DNA from: Entophlyctis helioformis
Taxonomy: Eukaryota; Chytridiomycota; Chytridiomycetes; Chytridiales; Chytriomycetaceae
Direction: 5' to 3'
Assembly: GCA_025526915.1 (NCBI GenBank)
Contig: JAHLKH010000058.1
Location: 1-64,000, forward strand
Length of the DNA: 64,000 nucleotides
A model generated the notes under the pieces. The model did no database searches. It was not told the DNA's origin and worked only from the letters and a program-made list of their open reading frames with translations. Below, in pieces: positions 10,901-20,654 of this stretch. Made by a program: the position numbers and the translations under genes. The stretch's first letter is position 1; each line of letters starts with the position of its first letter.

Positions 10901-11890
10901 TCACACGCCAAACATCATGGTGATGGCGCCATGCAAGCCAGACACCACGACCGCCTTGTCGCCGTCGTCGGATCCAGCACCGGCAGCAACGTACACGGGC
11001 ACAAAGTGCTCTTCGCGAGGGTGCGCGCGTCGGAAGAACGGGTGCGTCGTCGTCGCCACGAGGCGGTCGTTGCGTTCCGCCACCGTCGGCGCGAGCACGC
11101 TGTCCTTGACCGCCTGCTCAAAGTCCTTGAAGCCCTGTGGTGCCTTGGCCGGGTCCCATGCGTCAAACTCGTCAAACGTGTGGATGGACAGGCCGCCCGA
11201 GATGATGAGGATGCCTTCGTCGCGGAGCGGCGACAGGGCTGCGCCGAGTGCAAGCAGCGCGTGCGGGTCGAGCGTGTGCATCGACACTTCGACAATGGGG
11301 ATCGGCACCGGGTTGGGCAGCATCTTCAGGAACGGCACAAACACGCCGTGGTCGAGGCCGCGGCCCTTGGTGATGGTGCGTGCGGGGATGTGGGCGGCGG
11401 CGAGCAGCGATGCGATGCGCGATGCGATCGCCGGCGAGCCGTTGGACTGGAAGTCGAGGTTGTACAGCTCCTTGGGGAAGCCGTAGTAGTCGTACAGCAG
11501 GTGGTTCTTGTCGTAGGACATGACTGGTTGGTTGTGCACCAGGCGTCAGTACTGGCGACAGGCCGCGCCGTCTGCCGCACAGACAGACAGACAGACAGAC
11601 ACAATAGACTCACTCTCGACGCCGTTGCTGGTCTCCCAGTGCGCGGAAAACACAACAAGAGCCTTGGGCTTGTACTCGTCGAGCAGGAACGGGCCAAACT
11701 CTGTCAGGAAGGTGGCGAGCCTGCCGTTGGGACCGCCAATGCTGTTGACGTCGTCGAACTTGGACTTGCCCGCAGACTCGGGCATGATGAGCATGGGCGA
11801 GCCGTGTGCGAGCGACACAACGGGCATGCGGGTGCGGCCGGCAGTCGAGGCACGGAGCAGCGCCGTCTTCCAAGCGGGTCCAGTGGTCAT
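10901..11890 (-). CDS. LigB/DODA-type extradiol ring-opening dioxygenase
   Basis: Two exons, 11890-11614 and 11523-10901, encode 299 aa; the 90 bp intron contains an acag microsatellite. Family landmarks are present: a first metal His in VVSLAHGSP, a second in VVFSAHWET, LLYDYYGFP after the splice, GRGLDHGVFVPFLKMLP, and an N-terminal-side IISGGLSIHTF. These are the residues that hold the non-haem iron or zinc in class III extradiol dioxygenases and DOPA 4,5-dioxygenase-like enzymes. It is probably a soluble cytosolic enzyme opening catechol-type rings; the physiological substrate cannot be read from the sequence. A TATA element lies 41 bp upstream of the ATG. Confidence 0.9.
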
Positions 11891-11930
11891 CTTAGTGGTG
11901 GAGCGAGTACGTTGTTGATGAGCAGCCGGC

Positions 11931-11938
11931 TATATATG
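11931..11938 (-). promoter_or_regulatory. TATA element of the dioxygenase gene
   Basis: The motif atatatag on the minus strand lies about 41-48 bp before ATG 11890 and directly precedes the presumed short 5' UTR. Confidence 0.55.
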
Positions 11939-12122
11939 CTCTCGCCGCAAAATCACATCAACCGGGGCACAATGGTTCACGCGCAGATCAACCGGGTTCG
12001 GGATGGGCAGGCGGGCGTGGCAACACTGCAAGATGTGTATTGGCAGCCGCCATCGGCAGTGGGAGGGATTGGTGCGGCTGCTCCGCATCTCACTAAGGCT
12101 CGGCAGGTAGAACAACACGGCG

Positions 12123-12128
12123 TTTATT
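12123..12128 (-). terminator. Polyadenylation signal of FG-GAP copy A
   Basis: AATAAA (minus strand) about 45 bp after the stop. The same cacggcgtttatt context is repeated for copy B at 14421-14426. Confidence 0.6.
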
Positions 12129-12171
12129 GAGGCTCTAGCAAAGGAAGAGGGCAGTGTCACGATCGTGGAGC

Positions 12172-13514
12172 CTAGTACGAGAAGACGGCAACATAGTTGC
12201 CCTCGAGGCACGGCACAAAGATCTCGGTCTTGCCATCACCATCAGTATCGCCAGCAGACACGGCGCCGACCGTGCGAGGGCAGTCATGGAGAATCCGGAG
12301 GCTGTACCGCCAGTTGTCTTGGTCTTCGCTGTGTGGGACAAGCATGTACGCACGGGTGGATCCGTCGCCCGAGACGACAATGTGGGGCTTGCGACCCTGG
12401 CGCTCGTGCTGGACGGTGGGGAAGAAGGCACGCGCATTGCCAGGGGCAGCTTGACCCTGACCAGGGATCACGACGGGGAACTGTGCGGCGAGTGTGCGGC
12501 GGGGCCAGGGCTTGGAGACGTCAGCAGGGACCTCGTACGCGTACACGGCGCCTTGCGAGTTGGCCAGATGGTTGGTGACGAGGAGATCCTTCTTGCCGTC
12601 GCCGTTGAGGTCAACAAACTGGAGGTCAAACGCGTCGCCAATGGCTGGGTCGATGTCGGTGATGATCAGGTTGGAGGCGATGTGCAGGCCGAGACTGGGG
12701 TCGATGGCGCGGATGAGCACCAGGCCCTTGCCCCAGTACTTGGCAGAGATGATGGCCAGGTCCTGGCGGCCGCCCGTCGTGGCCGTGGTGTTCGACCTGG
12801 CCCGTCCCTCGGACAGATCCACAACCTGGAAGAAGGTGTCGCAGCCCTTGCCAACGACCCTCTCACCCATCCGTTGGCCGCACGGGCTTGCTCGGGTCGA
12901 CGGGCTCAAACCAGACGAGATCGCTTGGGAAGAAGGGCGGCTGGAACTTGGCGCGGCAGGACACAATGTCGAGCTTGCCGTCGTTGTTGATGTCAAAGAA
13001 CTCGCGCGGTGGTAAAAGTAGTTCTCCGTGCTGCGGAACAGCTCGACAAACGGAGCCTGCGTGCCGTCGGCGTTGCGTGCCGAGTAGGTGATGCTGCCGT
13101 TGTTGGCTGGGCCAGCGAGGAAGCCGCCGGCGTAGAGCGTGCCTGTCTGGCCAAAGACGCTGCGAGGCGCAACGGTGACCTCGTTTGGCCACACAATCGA
13201 TCCGGGAATCTTGGAAGGCAGCGGGATCGGGGACTTGGTGACAAACTTGGGTCAGAGAAGTACGAGACGCCGTCGTCACCGCGGCCGAACTGGGTGACGA
13301 AGAGCGACGGGCTGCGGCCGCCAAAGTCAAGGATGCGTGAGAATGCCGGGCTCGACAGCTTGATGGTTCCAACAAAGTCGGGGAGATCGTCGGTCTTGAA
13401 CCCGCGCTTGGTGAGATCTCTGCCGCTGTTTGGCTTGGCGTGCACGCCGGCGGAGAAGAGCGAGGGCGTGCCGATGGCAGCAGCGAGCAGGAACACGAGG
13501 GTCTTGGCAATCAT
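12172..13514 (-). pseudogene. FG-GAP/VCBS-repeat secreted protein, copy A (frameshifted)
   Basis: This is a tandem paralogue of the gene at 14472-15815, with the same signal peptide (MIAKTLVFLLAAAIGTPSLF) and the same C-terminus (GNYVAVFSY). Relative to copy B the frame is broken near 13250 (VSYFSDPSLSPS instead of VSYYTDSKFVNKS). It is also displaced between about 12880 and 13010, so the EFFDINNDGKLD calcium-loop repeat is lost from the main frame; two indels cancel out afterwards. The distal half is intact, including DLNGDGKKD and DTDGDGKTE loops. Either this copy has decayed or it carries assembly errors; the broken sites differ from the displaced segment in copy B. A TATA-like aataaaag lies at about 13558-13565. 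Confidence 0.75.
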
Positions 13515-13543
13515 CTCTTGGCTTGGCAGCTTGTCGTGCGCTG

Positions 13544-14407
13544 GGTGCGCCCCGCCCCCTTTTATTCAGCTGTGGTGTGGCTCTCTCTGCACCCTTATTG
13601 GAGCGGGAATCGCCGACACTGATGGAAGCACGATTGCGAATGGCGTGATACCTGAGGTCTCAGATGACGGTCCATACGCAGGCAGGAGCAGCCAAGTGTG
13701 TGGAGGATTGGGGTGAGCCCAGGGGTCGAACACGTGGAAAAGGGGAATACGGGTCGCGTGGCAGGGCAGCACGGGCGGATGAATGGGGATGGCGCGAAAG
13801 ATGAGGCGGCGTTGGCTCTTTGTCAGCCAGCCCATCGCCAGCAGATACCCCGAGGCCCCCGGCCCTCGCACCGTGTGTACAGACGGCCAATGTCGACAAT
13901 AATGACGATTGGCACGCGGTGCACAGCGTGTCGTTAGACCCGTTGCACGTGGCAGGCCAGCACCCGCTCGCGTTCAAAGCCAGCATTGCTGGGCAGCGTG
14001 CGAGTGGTCGAGTGGGGCTGTCTGGCTGTCCTCCCACCTGGCGTGCGCTGTCAGGCACGCCGTCGCTCTCGACGGCGCCAGCTTGCGCGAGCTGCTCAAG
14101 AAGGCCCGTCTGGACCCACTGTCGGCTGCCTGCTCGCCCGCTCCTCAAGCCTGTGCGGTCTCACCGCCCGACGGTGTTCGCTGCCAAGCACAGGTCGGTC
14201 GCCCAGAAGAAGCATCCGCTGGGCATCGACGACGGTAAGACCACCAAGCTGGCATGCGACTCCTGCTATGCCACTGCCCACAGGTGTGCATGAGCGTGTC
14301 TGCCCTGAAGAGCTACTCGGCGTCTTGGAGATCGGCAAGGACATGCGTCTGAGCGATCCAAGCTGACAGAAGAGAAGACATTCCGTCCGCACAACTCCAC
14401 AGATAGA
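13544..14407. other. Intergenic spacer between tandem FG-GAP copies, no recognised gene
   Basis: About 0.86 kb separates the two tandem units. Open frames exist on both strands but show no family motif, splice pattern or repeat. One plus-strand frame ends with LACDSCYATAHRCA, which only superficially recalls a zinc-cluster start. The proximal part includes the copy A promoter. I see no supportable gene. Confidence 0.5.
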
Positions 14408-14471
14408 GCACAACACGGCGTTTATTAAGACTCTGGTCAAGAGGAGGTGGGCAGTGTCACGATCGTGGAGC

Positions 14472-15815
14472 CTAGTACGAGAAGACGGCAACATAGTTGC
14501 CCTCGAGGCACGGCACAAAGATCTCGGTCTTGCCATCACCATCAGTATCGCCAGCAGACACGGCGCCGACCGTGCGAGGGCAGTCATGGAGAATCCGGAG
14601 GCTGTACCGCCAGTTGTCTTGGTCTTCGCTGTGTGGGACAAGCATGTAGCACGGGTGGATCCGTCGCCCGAGACGACAATGTGGGGCTTGCGACCCTGGC
14701 GCTCGTGCTGGACGGTGGGGAAGAAGGCGCGGCAGCACCGGGGGCAGCTTGACCCTGCCGGGAATCACGACGGGGAACTGTGCGGCGAGAGTGCGGCGGG
14801 GCCAGGGCTTGGAGACGTCAGCAGGGACCTCGTACGCGTACACGGCGCCTTGCGAGTTGGCCAGATGGTTGGTGACGAGGAGATCCTTCTTGCCGTCGCC
14901 GTTGAGGTCAACAAACTGGAGGTCAAACGCGTCGCCAATGGCTGGGTCGATGTCGGTGATGATCAGGTTGGAGGCGATGTGCAGGCCGAGACTGGGGTCG
15001 ATGGCGCGGATGAGCACCAGACCCTTGCCCCAGTACTTGGCAGAGATGATGGCCAGATCCTGGCGGCCGCCCGTCGTGGCCGTGGTGGTCGACTTGTCCC
15101 GTCCCTCGGACAGATCCACAATCTGGAAGAAGGTGTCGCAGCCCTTGCCAACGACCCTCTCAACCCATCCGTTGGCCGCAACGGGCTTGCTCGGGTCGAC
15201 GGGCTCAAACCAGACGAGATCGCTTGGGAAGAAGGGCGGCTGGAACTTGGCGCGGCAGGACACAATGTCGAGCTTGCCGTCGTTGTTGATGTCAAAGAAC
15301 TCGGCGCGGTGGTAAAAGTAGTTCTCCGTGCTGCGGAACAGCTCGACAAACGGAGCCTGCGTGCCGTCAGCGTTGCGTGCCGAGAAGGTGATGCTGCCGT
15401 TGTTGGCTGGGCCAGCGAGGAAGCCACCGGCGTAGAGCGTGCCTGTCTGGCCAAAGACGCTGCGAGGTGCAACGGTGACCTCGTTTGGCCACACAATCGA
15501 TCCGGGAATCTTGGAAGGCAGCGGGATCGGAGACTTGTTCACAAACTTGGAATCGGTGTAGTAAGAGACGCCGTCGTCACCGCGGCTGAACTGGGTGATG
15601 AAGAGCGACGGGTTGCGGCCGCCAAAGTCGAGGATGCGTGAGAAAGCCGGGCTCGGCAGCTTGATGGTTCCAACAAAGTCGGGGAGATCGTCGGTCTTGA
15701 ATCCGCGCTTGGTGAGATCTCTGCCGCTGTTTGGCTTGGCGTGCACGCCGGCGGAGAAGAGCGAGGGCGTGCCGATGGCAGCAGCGAGCAGGAACACGAG
15801 GGTCTTGGCAATCAT
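14472..15815 (-). CDS. FG-GAP/VCBS-repeat secreted protein, copy B
   Basis: Single exon, 447 aa, with signal peptide (MIAKTLVFLLAAAIGTPSLFSAGVHA by two adjoining parts). It contains at least three calcium-loop FG-GAP repeats: FFDINNDGKLDIV, FVDLNGDGKKDLL and AGDTDGDGKTEIF. These predict a secreted seven-bladed beta-propeller; the ligand is unknown. A segment of about 35 residues (14680-14760, GRVKLPPVLPRLLP onward) is out of frame relative to copy A, which there reads QGQAAPGNARAFFPT and continues with SGDGST. The frame is restored before YMLVPHSEDQ, so two compensating indels have removed one propeller repeat. Promoter elements are well formed (TATAAAAG 15893-15900, CCAAT box just upstream). 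Confidence 0.8.
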   Translation of the reverse strand: MIAKTLVFLLAAAIGTPSLFSAGVHAKPNSGRDLTKRGFKTDDLPDFVGTIKLPSPAFSRILDFGGRNPSLFITQFSRGDDGVSYYTDSKFVNKSPIPLPSKIPGSIVWPNEVTVAPRSVFGQTGTLYAGGFLAGPANNGSITFSARNADGTQAPFVELFRSTENYFYHRAEFFDINNDGKLDIVSCRAKFQPPFFPSDLVWFEPVDPSKPVAANGWVERVVGKGCDTFFQIVDLSEGRDKSTTTATTGGRQDLAIISAKYWGKGLVLIRAIDPSLGLHIASNLIITDIDPAIGDAFDLQFVDLNGDGKKDLLVTNHLANSQGAVYAYEVPADVSKPWPRRTLAAQFPVVIPGRVKLPPVLPRLLPHRPARAPGSQAPHCRLGRRIHPCYMLVPHSEDQDNWRYSLRILHDCPRTVGAVSAGDTDGDGKTEIFVPCLEGNYVAVFSY

Positions 15816-15892
15816 CTCTTGGCTTGACAACTTGTCGTGCGCTTGGCGATTTCTTGGCGAGATGGCTGACAGATCAGCAGGCGGCCGACTGC

Positions 15893-15906
15893 CTTTTATA
15901 GACCAA
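15893..15906 (-). promoter_or_regulatory. TATA plus CCAAT box of FG-GAP copy B
   Basis: The minus strand reads ccattggtctataaaagg, that is, an ATTGG (inverted CCAAT) box immediately followed by TATAAAAG. The TATA box lies 78 bp before the ATG at 15815. Confidence 0.6.
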
Positions 15907-16318
15907 TGGGCGGTGCTGCGGACCATACCCTCTCCACCAACAATGTAAATACGGTGTGTTGATGAGCCGCCACGCCCACGCAAACAGATCTCTTGGGATG
16001 TCAACAAAAGTGGCGAATCAGTGAGCGCTATGGCGGCATGCCTGCTGTTTGCATAAGTGGCCGCAAGCATAGGCAGCCAATGTTTACATCCGTAGGCTGC
16101 TGGCTTGTTTACAACGGATGCCTGCATCGTGGAGCAAACTGGTGCACATGGAAATGCCGATAAAGCATGGCGGCTCAGATCTGACACGGCCGAGAGTGCC
16201 AGCAGCAGCCTGCAGCCAGATCCGATGCTTGATGAGAGGCAGCAAGACGCATGCGATGAACGCTGGTGCACAACAGCGTCCATAAATTTTTCTCTGGCTT
16301 TCCCCGACGACTTAAAAT
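15907..16318. other. Intergenic, divergent promoter region
   Basis: This is the upstream region shared by FG-GAP copy B (-) and the thioredoxin-like gene (+). It is less GC-rich than its neighbours. No gene is seen. Confidence 0.5.
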
Positions 16319-17577
16319 ATGCAACTGACGACGATTATCGGGTGGCTGACGGTTGCGCTCGCCGGCGCCGCACATGGACGCAGACTCACCCGCGAGGAGA
16401 AGCTGACGCTGCTGCATGCGGCCAACGAGGCCGACAAGGACACCAAGTTTATCAACTTTGAGGAGATCCAGGGCGCCATTGACCAGACCCCCATCCTGCT
16501 GCTGACGTACAGCGCTCACTGGTGAGGATTGGCTGGCGACGCAGGCTGTGGTTGTCGTTGTCGTTGTCGCTGTGGCGGCGCTGGTGGGGTGCCGTGGGCG
16601 GCTGCGGTCGAGTGTGCACCGCTGCGGGCGGCTGGACTGGGCCGTGCGGCGGGCGGCATGCTTTGGCTGCGGTGGGCGGGCCAGGCACCGCTGGCAGTGC
16701 CTGGCTGTCTGCCTGCCTGCCTGGCGGTCGCAGCCTGCCGTTTCATCATCCACGGACGCCTCAATGCACCGACGCCTTCAACGGTGCACAACCAGACGCA
16801 GACGCAGACGTCGAACATTGTGCACACTGCGCATGCATAGGACTGACAAGCGCACGGCACAACGGCGAGCAGGTGCCACCAGTCGCAGCGGTTCGGCCCC
16901 AAGTTCCTGACGGTGCAGAAGCAGGTCGATGCCGCCGAGCTCCACCGCTACGGCTTCCGCATGGCCAAGGTCGAGTGCGCGGCCGACCATGAAGCCTACT
17001 GCCACAAGCAGCGGGCGATTGCAGGATTCCCGACGACGCTGCTCTACATCAAGGGCAAGCTTGTGGAGGAGTACCCAGAGGCCGACGAGCCGGAGCCGCT
17101 GTTCCGCTACATTGTCAACAACGTGCGCCAGTTTGGTGTCAAGCCCGCCGAGCCGGCGGGTGAGGGCAAGCAGGGCAACCACACGGTCGGCCTGCCGCTG
17201 ATGGCGCCGCCGCAGCCCGAGGACGAGACGCCTGTCATCAAGGACAAGGGCACCGAGGCCGACATGGCAGAGGACGAGGCTGGTCTGTGGGACGTTGACA
17301 AGACGGCTGTAAGTAGCGGTGCACTGCATCTGCATCTGGGATCGTCTGTCTGCCCACACGAGCGCGATGAGCAAGACTGACATCCCGGCACATGCAGAAC
17401 CTGCGCACCGAGAAGATGGCGGCACCCAAGCAGGTGGACACGGGCATCTACGTGTCCGTCGTGCTGCTTTCGCTGGCCGTGCTCTACGTCGCGTTTGTCG
17501 TCAGCCGCGCCATCACGTCCAGAAAGCCAGCTGGTGCGACATACAACCAGGTGCACGACCGCGACCACATCAACTAG
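16319..17577 (+). CDS. Thioredoxin-fold ER/secretory membrane protein (CxxS site)
   Basis: Three exons, 16319-16521, 16873-17308 and 17398-17577, encode 272 aa. A signal peptide (MQLTTIIGWLTVALAGAAHG) is followed by a thioredoxin-like fold: ILLLTYSAHWCHQSQRFGPKF at the position of the PDI active site, cis-Pro in AIAGFPTTLLY, and a following helix (FRYIVNNVRQFG). The site reads CHQS rather than CxxC, so only one active-site Cys is kept; such domains can form mixed disulfides but not classical dithiol exchange. A single C-terminal membrane helix (VSVVLLSLAVLYVAFVV) follows an acidic linker. It resembles TMX-like PDI-family membrane proteins. The WC codon pair is interrupted by intron 1. Confidence 0.8.
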
Positions 17578-17770
17578 ATCTGTCCCATCACCGGACATCC
17601 CCGCGTCTCTCTCAACCGACTCCCTCTCGTCACGTCACGTCACGCCACTTTTCCCCGACCCCCGGACGTCTCTTGTATCACAAGCAAATGAAACCGAGTC
17701 AACTCTTCTTTTATAGATATTGGTTGTGCGACGAGACACCAGCGAGCGAGCATGCAAGCAGGCAAGACAA

Positions 17771-17963
17771 TCAGTCATCCTGCGAGTCGAAGTGGCAAAA
17801 CTTTTTGCGGAGCGCCGCATGAACAACATCGTTGGCCGTCACAAGCTGGGCCGTCTTCTTGATCGACACTGGCGTGCCGCTGGGTGTGCGACGAAGCGAG
17901 ATGGCACGTAGCCGGCCGCGTCCTGCGAGCAGCTCTGTCTGGAACGCAGCCGGTCCGTCCACG

Positions 17964-17996
<33 letters not shown>

Positions 17997-18020
17997 GATG
18001 CGTGCAGAGACATGGTTGAG

Positions 18021-18053
<33 letters not shown>

Positions 18054-19560
18054 CGCGACGGCGAGGTGGAAGACGACACCGACAGCGGCACGCCAGACGC
18101 CAACGACGCCGAGTATATGGCAGCAGCCTCGGGATGGGCAGGCGCAGCAGACGCCGGCTGGTGTGCGAGCGACACGGATGGCGTGGGTGCCGTCGGTGGG
18201 CGAGCAGCAGCCAGCCCAGACTTGAGCTGGTCCATGAGAGCGCGCGGCATGCGCATGCCGAGGCCGGAAGCGCGAGCGTCGTCTGACGTGCTCTGGAGAG
18301 GAATGGATCGCGAGGCTTGAGTGTCTGGTCTACGGAAAGGTGCGACTGGCGTTGTAGCTGCCATGGCAGGAGGTGGCGGTGGCGGTGGAGGGGGAGGAGG
18401 GGGAGGAGGAGCGGCAGCCAGGGGTGCAGGTTGGGATGCAACGATGGTGGGTATCAAAGGCTGCTGGGTAATCGCATCACAGTCTGTCATCAAGATCTGC
18501 GGCAGACTCGCGTTTGGCTGGTGCTGTGAGTGAGGCGCCATGTCTATTGAGAGGGGGCCGCCGCCCTGCCGCAAGGTCTGGACGGCCGACTGTATGCTGC
18601 GCAACGAGGCGAGAAGCTGCTGCTTGTCTTGCAGGGCGAGCAACTGCACGCTATGGCGATGCTGTTTCTGTAAAAGCGTGTGCTGCAGCTGGCGGACTCG
18701 CGACGCAATGGCAGGCACAAGGAGCGTCGCGACGCCCGACATGCGCGACGACACGGCAATGGAAGCGCGCAGAGCGAGTGCGACGGGCTCGGTAACGAGG
18801 AGGGCAGGCGAGCCGAAGCGCAGAAGCATGGCACGCCTGAGCAGCGAGAACTGGAACTGCGCGTACTCGTCCAAGGTCGGCACAGGCTGCTTGCTGGCGT
18901 CGATGTCGCTGCCGCTGTACTCTATGGCGTGCGTGGCTGCGGTGGTGTTGTTGCTGCCAACATGTGCAGGCACGGCCAATGCCGAGGGACAAGGCTGCTG
19001 CGTCGTGGCGTCGAAGAGGCTGGCGAGTTGCTCGATGGCCGCCAAGTCGGCAGCCAGACGTTCAAGCCGTCTGTCGAGCTCAGCCGCAAGCTGCATGGTG
19101 GTTTGTGGAGTTGCCGCGACAGCTGCCAACGCCGCAGTTGCAGGTGTTGTTGCAGATGTTGTTGTTGTTGCTGCTGCTGCAAGAATGGCCGCCAGATCCA
19201 CGGCGGGCAGCAGATCGGGCAGCGTGCGATCGTCCTGGCGATGAAGGCCTTGAACGTGCGCCTGCAGTTGGTCGCTGTCGAGGGGTAGGCAAAGGGCGAG
19301 GGAATACGTGAAAGCGACGACCGCTGGTGGGAAGGCGGGGGGAAAAAGAGTTTGCGGGTGAGGGCGACGGTGGATTCGAAGCTCTGCTCGGCAAACACCG
19401 TGACGGTGGCGAGCAGCGACGGCTGCAGGTGCAATGCCGGCGCCGTGGGTGCCGTGGGTGCTGCGGCGGCGGGCATCAGGGCCAGGCGCTGCTGCTGCTT
19501 CTGCTGCCGGTTGTCGATGCGGTTGTCGAGGTGTTGCTTTTGCCGTGCGTGCGTCGGCAT
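17771..19560 (-). CDS. MTFR1-like mitochondrial fission regulator homologue (one frameshift)
   Basis: Minus-strand gene of about 597 codons from ATG 19560. The frame shifts at a C6 run (19337-19342): upstream LATVTVFAEQSFESTVALTR and downstream AVVAFTYSLALCLPLDSDQ join smoothly if one C is missing. The middle has predicted helices (LLQKQHRHSVQLLALQDKQQ), a run of about 14 Pro, and poly-Ser and poly-Gln tracts. The C-terminus (RLRAISLRRTPSGTPVSIKK, then VVHAALRKKFCHF) matches the conserved end of animal MTFR1/MTFR1L proteins (LRxxxRSPGGxPxxK, then a LKxKF helix). That family acts on mitochondrial fission and morphology. A fungal member is unusual. The assignment rests on the C-terminal signature and the poly-Pro context. 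Confidence 0.65.
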
Positions 19561-19757
19561 GCGATTGATGGCGTTGATGATGTTGTCGATGGCGAAGGCA
19601 AACCAGGCAGATCAGCGGCATCACAAACAGCGCACTACGCTGGAGGCTGCTGTAAAACAGCCAGCGGTGCAAGACAGCTGTAAAACAGCGGGTAGGAACA
19701 GGCAGCGTGACTGTAATGTGACTGTAATGTGGCTGTATTGTCAACATGGGCCTGCGC

Positions 19758-20193
19758 TCAGTCGGTGAACGAGGGAAAGCACGCGGCAAACTCCTTGCCG
19801 GAGTGCTTCGAGGCAATGTGCTCCTCGAGCGCCTTGCGCTTGATCGTCTGCAGGAACGTCTGTCTGCACACGCTGCAGATGATGTTCATGGCCGCTTGGT
19901 TCTGCAGGCGTGCGTGCGACAAGAGTCAGTGCGCCGCTGGCTTATGACGACGATTACGACGACGACGATCACGACGACGACGATCACGACGACGCATCCC
20001 ACAACCACGTCCAAAGCAGCAATCCAGTGCCAGACAGCCATCTGCAGCCATCTGCAGCCATCTACCCACAGCCACAGCCACACCCGCAACGCACCGTCTT
20101 CAGCTGGCTCTTGGCCTTGCCCTCGTCCTTGCCCGCGCGCTCGCGGCGCATTGCTGCCTTGGCTCCCTGTCGTTCCGAGCCGTTCCACGCCAT
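19758..20193 (-). CDS. Small zf-met2 (At2g23090-like) zinc-binding protein
   Basis: Two exons, 20193-20095 and 19901-19758, encode 80 aa. The N-terminal GAKAAMRRERAGKDEGKAKS and C-terminal MNIICSVCRQTFLQT, EEHIASKHSG and a terminal CFPSFTD match the small eukaryotic 4F5/zf-met2 proteins. These carry one CxxC..H..H zinc site. Length fits the family (about 75-85 aa). Function in the family is poorly known. The gene lies tail to head behind MTFR1-like, on the same strand, with 197 bp between them. Two CACGTG elements sit about 0.4 kb upstream. Confidence 0.88.
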
Positions 20194-20607
20194 TCCATCG
20201 CAGTGTGAGTCGCCGTGCTATACCAGCCTGCCAGCCTGCCAGCCTTCTAGTCTGCCAGCCTTCTAGTCTCTGCCTGCATGGCTGCCTGCATGGCTGCCTG
20301 CCTTCTAGTCTACACTCAGCAAGCGCATGGCATGTCTGCCCTGCCCTGCCCACTTCACTGCCCATCAACCAGCCAGCCAACCAGCCAGCCCAAGCAGCTC
20401 TGTCACCACGCACGTTGCCCATTCTGACCGCTTGAAAACCTGTCCGGCAGATCGCACCACGGCCAGAGAGTCAGCAGCACGCATCAGCAACCAGTCGACG
20501 GCCAGCCGACAGCCAGCCGACGTCATGCATCCTCGAGCACGCCACCCACCTGGATTGCAATATGACAACGACCGCTCGGCACAATGGCCCGATTCAAAAA
20601 AAGGCGG

Positions 20608-20628
20608 TCACGTGAAAAGGCACGTGAC
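20608..20628. promoter_or_regulatory. Paired CACGTG elements between PDAT and zf-met2 genes
   Basis: TCACGTGA at 20608-20615 and GCACGTGAC at 20620-20628, 12 bp centre to centre. These fit Cbf1/USF-type bHLH sites. Similar sites occur at 32853-32868 and 52647-52652. Confidence 0.4.
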
Positions 20629-20654
20629 TGGAATCGGCATTCAATCAACAATCT

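Noticed and set aside
11940..12070. GGGTTCGGGATGGGC-like stretch suggesting a reverse-strand 5S rRNA
   Set aside because: Only a short run resembles the 5S loop region; the flanks do not form the helices of a eukaryotic or bacterial 5S RNA, and no Pol III terminator fits.
14240..14293. LACDSCYATAHRCA as the start of a Zn2Cys6 zinc cluster
   Set aside because: Only the first Cys pair fits; the frame stops immediately and there is no spacing for the remaining four Cys.
14472..16283. N-terminal extension of FG-GAP copy B to 603 residues
   Set aside because: The extension crosses the TATA and CCAAT elements and lacks homology to copy A; the signal peptide begins at ATG 15815.
17832..18320. Plus-strand frame with poly-Cys and poly-Asp runs
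   Set aside because: It is the mirror of the poly-Gln and poly-Ser codons of the MTFR1-like gene on the other strand.
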